A stretch of 64,000 nt of DNA, from the NCBI GenBank assembly GCA_016946835.1, contig JACVTC010000162.1:276001-340000 (forward strand), in the 5' to 3' direction. The notes beneath the pieces are model-generated. The model saw only the letters and a list, made by a program, of their open reading frames with translations, did not search any database and was not told where the DNA came from. Positions 57,890 to 64,000 of this stretch are shown here, in pieces. This stretch comes from Neocallimastix lanati (nom. inval.) (lineage: Eukaryota > Neocallimastigomycota > Neocallimastigomycetes > Neocallimastigales > Neocallimastigaceae). A program made the translations under genes and the position numbers. Within the stretch, counting starts at the first letter, position 1; each line of letters opens with the position of its first letter.

Positions 57890-60230
57890 ATCGCATTAAT
57901 TAAGTAAAACCGATTACTTCTAAAAGTAATTGGAAAAAATCTTAATTAACCGATTTTCCAATCTAATCTAATGATTGAAAATAAAAGAATAAAATAATAA
58001 AGATATTTCGATCATATAATTTATCCTTATATTAAAAATATAAAATTAAATAGTTAATAAAATACAGAATACATTATAAAATACAGAATGCAATACAATA
58101 CAGAATACATTAGTTACAGTAGAGAATTTAACATATTGTAAATATATTATTTAAAATTAATTAAATAAATTTTGTTAAATTAATGAATATTTAAAATTAA
58201 ATTAAATAAATATAATAAACATTATATGTAATTAAATAAAGTTATAGTTATAATAACTTAACTAAGAAAATATAATTATTTGTTAGCAAATAATCATAGA
58301 TTCTTACACTTGTTTATAGTACCGCTATATAAATAAGATTTAGGTAAAAAATTTAGGTTAGAAATAATGTATAAATATTACTGGTTATTAATAATTAAAA
58401 TAATTGATATATGTAGTTATTCAAATTATTATTTTTAAAAGGGATGATTAATTTCTTTTATCAAAATAATAGATAATTATATTATTAATGATTTTATTAC
58501 TATGATAATAAATTAATTCATCATTATTATTAATAAATTTTATTTTATATTTTAAATATTATTTTGATAATTATGTAGTTTTAGGAATTATAAATATTGA
58601 TAATTATATTTTACTTAGGAAATATATTTTAAATATTAATAGTTATATATTATTTATATTTTAAGAGATATGTTTAATAAAAATATGATATTAAAAATTT
58701 ATTTTAACCCTTATATAAAATTATGAGAATGTAGTAATAAATATTATTATATAAAAAAATAAAATAATAAAAATACATAAAAAATAAAATATTATTATAA
58801 AATATTATTATTATTAATTATTTTCTTATAATTTATTAGAATATATTATTTTGTCATAATTCCTTAGAGAAACGACCAAATAAATAAATAACTCGATATG
58901 GAATATTTTAAATGTTCTGTATCAATGACGATTTAGGAGTAGCTTATGTATTTCAAATAAGCATATATAAAAGAAATATATAATAAAAAAAAATAATACT
59001 AATAAATGTGATATATATATTAATAAAATACTAATAATAAATTATAATAGTTATAATAAATATTAAATATTAATATAATCATTATAAGTTGAAAATGTAA
59101 TGAAATTATTTAAATTTATTTAATAATAAAATAATTAATAATGAAATTATATAAAATAAAATAATTATAATAAAATTATTTATAATAAAAATTATTTATC
59201 ATGAATTGTTTTTAATAAAATAATACATAAATATTAAATTCGGTATAAATTTTATATTGTTATTGAAATCAAAGATTTTTTTTTTTTTTTTTTTTTTATA
59301 AGTTAAATTGTTTGGTACAATGTAAATAGTATTTATATTATTTTCTCCAAAATAAATTATTTCTTTAGATATTTTTTTAAATAATAATAAACATATTGAA
59401 AATCTGATATTAATAACTTACTAGAAGTATTAAATATTTTTAAGTAAATAATAATAATTAAAATATGTATTTTTCATAATAAAACTAATTTATAAAATAA
59501 TAAATAAATAATAAATAAATAAAAAGTAAATATAATTATTGTAATATAATATTTTTGAAATAATTCTCTTTTGAATAAACATCTAACTAACATATAGGGT
59601 ATTTAATAAAATATTGTATCAATAACAATTGAAATATCATTATTAATAAAGAAGAATTATTAAATTCATCTTTTATGTTCTTTGTAAGATTATTGTGTGT
59701 ATATGTGTATTTCACAATAATTGTATATAAATAATTCAATACTTATTCTTATAAAATAAATATTATTTTAAACTCTTCAAAAGAAAATTATTATTTATAA
59801 TATATTTTAAGTATAAAGTGTTTTTAAAATATTGTTTTATTTATTATAAATTAATATTCTATTCTTAATTAATTATTATTTAATTATTGATATACAATTC
59901 TACATATCGACCTAGTAACGCAAAAATTCCAAAATTTCTATCTTTATTTTGATAATTAGTAATACTAAATATTAGTGATAGTGCAAATAATAATATCAAT
60001 ATTAATAATGCAGTAAATAGGTCAACTGGCGAAAGTCGCATTAATATTAGAAAATTTTCTGAATAATGAGTGTGTAAATATGGTGCAGATGATATAACAT
60101 CCTTCTTGGTGGGAAAAGATACAGATACAGAAACATTATTAATTTTTAAATTAAAAAAGGAATTGAGATGTTTTTGTTTAAGAACCAAAAATCATTTCTG
60201 ATAATTATTCTAAAAAAACACCATTCTTGA
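57890..60230. other. AT-rich region, possible gypsy LTR relic
   Basis: 58,840-58,960 (TAATTCCTTAGAGAAACGAC, TTCTGTATCAATGACG) resembles the 3' part of the LTR at 62,388-62,924, so it may be a diverged LTR. 59,275-59,300 is a T run. 59,880-60,188 holds an open frame of 102 codons on the minus strand with a hydrophobic stretch (LFTALLILILLFALSLIF), but without recognised homologue or codon bias, so it is not called a gene. Confidence 0.4.
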
Positions 60231-60472
60231 TACGAATCTGTTGTCTCTCTTTTACAACAGAAATTATGCCTCGGGCTAGTATTGGACAGGAATTTACTAT
60301 TCTGATGGTATAAGTGTAAACTAACCAGAAGAGTCAACACTGAAAATGAAGTTAAGACAAGCTTACAGAGGCCAATTGCCTCTGAAAGGGGGAAGATCAT
60401 AATTTCTTTTCAAATAGTCCATTCAAACCCTAATTCAAAAGGAAATGAGGTTCGTTGCCTATGAACTTTTTT
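60231..60472 (+). other. Pol III-like element, copy 2 (SINE or ncRNA)
   Basis: Counterpart of 48,048-48,302. It has a hairpin CTGTTGT-CTCTCTTTT-ACAACAG near its start, GGGCTAGTATTGG (60,273-60,285, A-box-like), a hairpin AGAGGC-CAATT-GCCTCT, GGTTCGTTGCC (60,449-60,459, close to the B-box consensus) and T6 at 60,467-60,472. A pair of promoter boxes about 165 bp apart with a T run just after the second is the layout of a type-2 Pol III gene. The product is unknown. Confidence 0.45.
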
Positions 60473-60966
60473 CTTGAATTTATTTATACACTTTATTTTT
60501 AAATATTTTTTTTTATTTTATATTATTATTTGAATTATTATTATGCTCTAATTGGACAAATACTATTTATTTATTTTATTAATTAATTCTGTGATTTTTT
60601 ATTTTTTTATTAAAAATTCAAAGTATTCATGTATTTTATAAAAGAATAAATAAATAAAAGATTAAAATTCGCAATAATTGCAGACTATAAAAAAAAAAAA
60701 AAACATCTTTTTTACGAAGGGTGAATTTCTCCTTAGTAGTTCAATAAATGATGAATCTGGTGAGAGTTTAGTGGACTCCAAAATATTTATTTTAAATATA
60801 TTACTTCTTGGTTTTATTATTATTATTATTATTATTTTTTATTTGTTAGGAAGGGAGAATTCCTGCATAGTAAAACTTGCCTAAATACATAGTATTTTCG
60901 AGCTTTTTATTTTTTTATCTTTTAAATTTTTTATTTTTAATTTCAAATGTACTTTTTTACTTACAT

Positions 60967-61036
<70 letters not shown>

Positions 61037-61461
61037 TTATTTTTAATAAAATTAATAAAATTATTTTTTAACTTTTTATTTTTATTTTTATTTTTATTTT
61101 TATTATTTTTTTTTTTTTTTTCGTTTTTTGTTTTTTTATTTTTTATTTCGAATGTACTTTTTTACCTACATGTATTATTACTTTTTTTTATTTTATTTTA
61201 TTTTTTTTTTTTTTAACAAAATTAATAAAATTATGAAAGTGTATTTTTCTCTATCTAAAAAAAAAATATATAAAAAAAAAATTATTTAATTAAGCACTGG
61301 AAATGTATTCTCTTCTTAGTCTATAAAAAAAAAAAAAATAAATGATAGGAATAATATTGAGTCAAGTACTGATTCTGATAGTACAAATGAAGATTATAAA
61401 TTCTTAAAAATAAAATAATATAAATTAAATACCTCTTTTTTTTTTAAAAAAAAATAATATT
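60473..61461. other. Spacer of the duplicated tRNA segment
   Basis: 60,547-60,593 is the reverse complement of part of the loop at 48,584-48,627. 60,670-60,690 keeps GCAATAATTGCAG. 60,855-60,970 matches 47,850-47,990, and 61,300-61,320 matches 48,970. It includes (ATT)n at 60,967-61,010 and (TTTA)n. The order of blocks differs between the two copies. No gene. Confidence 0.5.
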
Positions 61462-61532
61462 TGCGTTAACCGGGAATCGAACCCGGGCCATTTGCTTGGA
61501 AGGCAAATATTCTACCTCTATACTATTAACGC
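61462..61532 (-). tRNA. tRNA-Gly (UCC), copy 2
   Basis: Same 71-nt sequence as 49,223-49,293, anticodon TCC. Followed on the minus strand by an AT stretch with a T run (plus-strand A run at 61,445-61,454) as terminator. Confidence 0.95.
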
Positions 61533-61544
61533 TAACAATAACAC

Positions 61545-61616
61545 AGGGGCGTTCCGGATTTGAACCGAAGACCTATTGATCTGCAGTCAATTGCTCTACC
61601 GCTGAGCTAACACCCC
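61545..61616 (-). tRNA. tRNA-Cys (GCA), copy 2
   Basis: Same sequence as 49,306-49,377, anticodon GCA. A 12-nt spacer to tRNA-Gly, equal in length to that of copy 1 but with several changed bases. Confidence 0.95.
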
Positions 61617-62387
61617 TTTTAATATTAGTTTTGATAAATAACAAAATTAATAAATCTTGAAAATTTATTATACATAAAATCAAAACTAACCTTAGCCAAG
61701 TTTAATAATAATTTAATAAAATAAAAAAAAAATTAATTAATTAATTAATTAAAACAAATAAATTACACTTAAAAATTACATTAATACTCAGATATGAAAG
61801 AAATATTATATATTTTTCAAAATAAAAATATTAAGATTAAATTTAAAATAAAATAATTAGTTTTAATAATTAGTTTTATAATAATTTTTATAATTAATTT
61901 TATAATTAAATAATAATTTTATAATAACAAAATTTATTAATTTAAATAACAAAATATTTTTAATTATTTTTATAATAAACAAATTTATTTATTTTATTAT
62001 TAAATATTTATTTTATTATTAATTTTATTACTTTTATTTTATTTAATTATTCTTTTTATTTATAAATTATAAATAGTTTAATTTTAAAGAAAAATATAAA
62101 TACTTGTAAATATTTCATGTAAATATTATTATTATTATTATTATTAATTAATTTTATAATTTTAATAATCACTTTAAATTTTGTAATGTTTAATAAATTT
62201 TAATAAAAGATTTATAAAATAAAATATTAGAAAACAAGTGTTCTAATAAACCAAATTTTTAGTGTTATTTTTAATAAAACATTTTTAATTCATAAATAAC
62301 TTATACAGTTATTATTAAAATAAATTGAAATTATCACTTTTTAATTCTATATTAAAATTAAGATAATTTCTAAAATTTATCAGTTTT
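61617..62387. other. AT-rich spacer
   Basis: No gene. The sequence just right of the tRNA-Cys (AGAAATAACAAAATTA-like) is still alike to that at 49,392-49,430, so the duplication reaches a little further. Confidence 0.45.
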
Positions 62388-62924
62388 TGATACGATACCA
62401 CACTAAAAACATTATTAGAAATAGTTTTAGAAATTAGTTAAAGTAATAAATTAAAAATTAATAATGATTGGTAGATAATTAAATAAGACTAAATAGTTAG
62501 ATACATATTTTGATAATTCATTAATAATTAAACGACGAGTTCTTTGTTATAATATAGGAAATATATAATAAAGATACTTCAAAATAACAGGTTTATTAGT
62601 AGAAAATATAATAGTTTATAGAATAATAAATATTAATTATTAAGTGTATAATTAGATAATTAGTGAGAAAGATAATAATAAATATATAACTTGTATTTTT
62701 ATATTTTTGTAAACATTGAGAATAATGTAATAAAAATAAATAAAGAAATAAGAATAAATAAATAAAGACAAATCTTTACATTTAAATTATATATTTATAT
62801 TTATACATTATGTGTTATTATTATATTTATTAGAATATATTATTTTGTTAATAATTCCCTTCTGACAACGTCCAAACAAATAAAATTATTTAGATACATC
62901 TTTAAATATAAAAGATACGTATCA
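62388..62924 (+). repeat. 5' LTR of a gypsy element
   Basis: Starts TGATACGATACCACAC and ends AAAGATACGTATCA, with 7-bp inverted tips TGATACG/CGTATCA. It is directly upstream of a primer site and gag. Length 537 bp. The 3' LTR would be outside the window. Confidence 0.7.
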
Positions 62925-62928
62925 AAAT

Positions 62929-62946
62929 TGGTGGAGAATCCGGGCG
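62929..62946 (+). promoter_or_regulatory. Gypsy primer-binding site
   Basis: TGGTGGAGAATCCGGGCG lies 4 nt after the LTR and starts with TGG, as expected for pairing with a tRNA 3' CCA end. The complement reads CGCCCGGATTCTCCACCA, plausible as T arm plus acceptor. The tRNA was not identified. Confidence 0.65.
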
Positions 62947-63058
62947 CTGTCAGAAGCAAAATAATATGAAAATAATAAAAATAATAAAAAACTAATGTGT
63001 AAATAAATAATAAAATATTTATAATAAAAAAAAAATAATAAAAAAAAAAAAAAAAAGA

Positions 63059-64000
63059 ATGAATATACAACAAGTGATAAATAAACTACCCATATTGGAA
63101 CAATATGGAGTAGATATAAATGGATGGCTTAATGATTTCAATAGAATAATGGAATTATATGATATAAATAAGCCTGAAAGAAAATTTACTTTCTTAAAAG
63201 AATGTGTGGAATTCGAATTAAGAGAGGAACTTATATTATTAAAAGAGAAGAATAATGTTATTCCTCAGCCAGAAGAAATAAAATGTGTAATTGAAAATTA
63301 TCTAAAAATAACGGCAAGCGATAAATATTGGAATTTAATAAATATGAGAATAAATAATAAAGAGACGTTAGTTTGTTTTAACAATAAATATAATCGGCTA
63401 TTAGATGACATGAGAGAAGACTACAAAACTTTAATTACTGTTCGTAACTACATAAATTCAATGAAATCTAGAAGTTACCCTTACCTTAGAATAAAAGAAA
63501 AGAACTGCAAAACTATTAAAGAAGCAATGGAAACTGCAGAGCAAGCAGAAAGAATTGAGAAACAATTAAGAATGGTCAATAATATGGAATATAATGGTAA
63601 CTATTATAATAATAATGAAAATTTTCATAATTATAATTTAGGGATTGAAATAAAACAAAATAAAAAAGTCTTTTGTTTTAGATGTTACGAATTAGGCCAT
63701 AAGTCTAGTGAATGTCACTATAGTTTTAGAGAATTAGCAATAATGGAAGAAAATGGAATAATAGAAAAAAACAAAGGAAATAAAAACAGGAATTTTATAA
63801 ACAATAAAAGGAATTTTAAAAACAAAAAAATAATCAATTGTATTAATAATAAAGAAAATAATAATAATAATTATAGTGGTAATGTTGTAAATAAATTGGA
63901 TAAAGATAATTATAATATCCATGATAATGAAAATAAAAATAATTTTTATAATAAAAGAAATGCTTGTGGCAATTCAAATTTTAAATTTAATAATTGTTAT
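63059..64000 (+). CDS. Ty3/gypsy Gag, 3' end outside the window
   Basis: Open from ATG 63,059 to the window edge, 314 codons without a stop. Residues 1 to about 180 form a Gag capsid-like helical region (MNIQQVINKLPILEQYG, DINGWLNDFNRIMELYD, FLKECVEFELREEL). Residues 206-219 are a perfect zinc knuckle CFRCYELGHKSSEC. The rest is Asn/Lys-rich. Together with the LTR and primer site just upstream, this is the start of a gypsy-type element, and the least damaged one in the window. Pol should follow to the right. Confidence 0.8.
   Translation, partial: MNIQQVINKLPILEQYGVDINGWLNDFNRIMELYDINKPERKFTFLKECVEFELREELILLKEKNNVIPQPEEIKCVIENYLKITASDKYWNLINMRINNKETLVCFNNKYNRLLDDMREDYKTLITVRNYINSMKSRSYPYLRIKEKNCKTIKEAMETAEQAERIEKQLRMVNNMEYNGNYYNNNENFHNYNLGIEIKQNKKVFCFRCYELGHKSSECHYSFRELAIMEENGIIEKNKGNKNRNFINNKRNFKNKKIINCINNKENNNNNYSGNVVNKLDKDNYNIHDNENKNNFYNKRNACGNSNFKFNNCY

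Noticed and set aside
59880-60400. Two open frames on the minus strand with a hydrophobic stretch
   Set aside because: The second overlaps the Pol III-like element that also exists at 48,048 without this frame. The first has no recognisable motif or codon bias.

Overview
The window is very AT-rich nuclear DNA of a eukaryote, most likely an anaerobic gut fungus (Neocallimastigomycota). This is inferred from near-coding-free AT-only spacers, intact genes that stand out by higher G+C, a spliced CotH-family gene with an AT-rich intron, a bacterial-type GPH sugar symporter with a biased (GGT/GCT/AAG/AAC) codon set, a bacterial-looking NRPS fragment, and Ty1/copia, Ty3/gypsy and MULE elements. Another AT-rich eukaryote is not excluded, since no rRNA or marker gene is present.

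Layout. 0-7.4 kb: decayed gypsy and copia pieces, with a tRNA-derived SINE inserted in a gag remnant with perfect target-site duplications. 7.8-8.9 kb (-): two-exon 5' part of a CotH-like secreted protein. 10-11.4 kb: a solo-LTR-like repeat and a second SINE. 14.7-16.3 kb: an NRPS condensation domain plus a cut-off adenylation domain. 16.8-17.1 kb: relic of a polysaccharide-deacetylase-like gene. 17.8-22.2 kb: a MULE transposon with matched inverted ends, a broken transposase and an intact small secreted cysteine-rich protein. 22.6-30.5 kb: broken copia and gypsy elements, some nested. 30.9-34.6 kb: a second MULE with its transposase on the minus strand. 33-43 kb: a roughly 10-kb gene desert of AT satellites. 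45.8-47.2 kb: the best-preserved host gene, a GPH-type symporter whose transmembrane blocks appear in a permuted order. 48-49.4 and 60.2-61.6 kb: a duplicated segment holding a tandem tRNA-Cys/tRNA-Gly pair and a Pol III-like element. 50.8-56.6 kb: a complete, recently inserted copia element (near-identical LTRs, TAATA target duplications) with broken reading frames. 62.4-64 kb: LTR, primer site and gag of a gypsy element that runs off the window.

How the parts relate. Only the symporter, the secreted cysteine-rich protein, the four tRNAs and perhaps the edge gypsy gag look functional. The rest is retroelement and transposon debris, gene fragments and simple repeats. Several copia-type elements share a primer site that matches the anticodon region of tRNA-Lys(CUU), which suggests priming by a half-tRNA. 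Many frame breaks lie in A or T homopolymers, so some could be sequencing errors rather than mutations.
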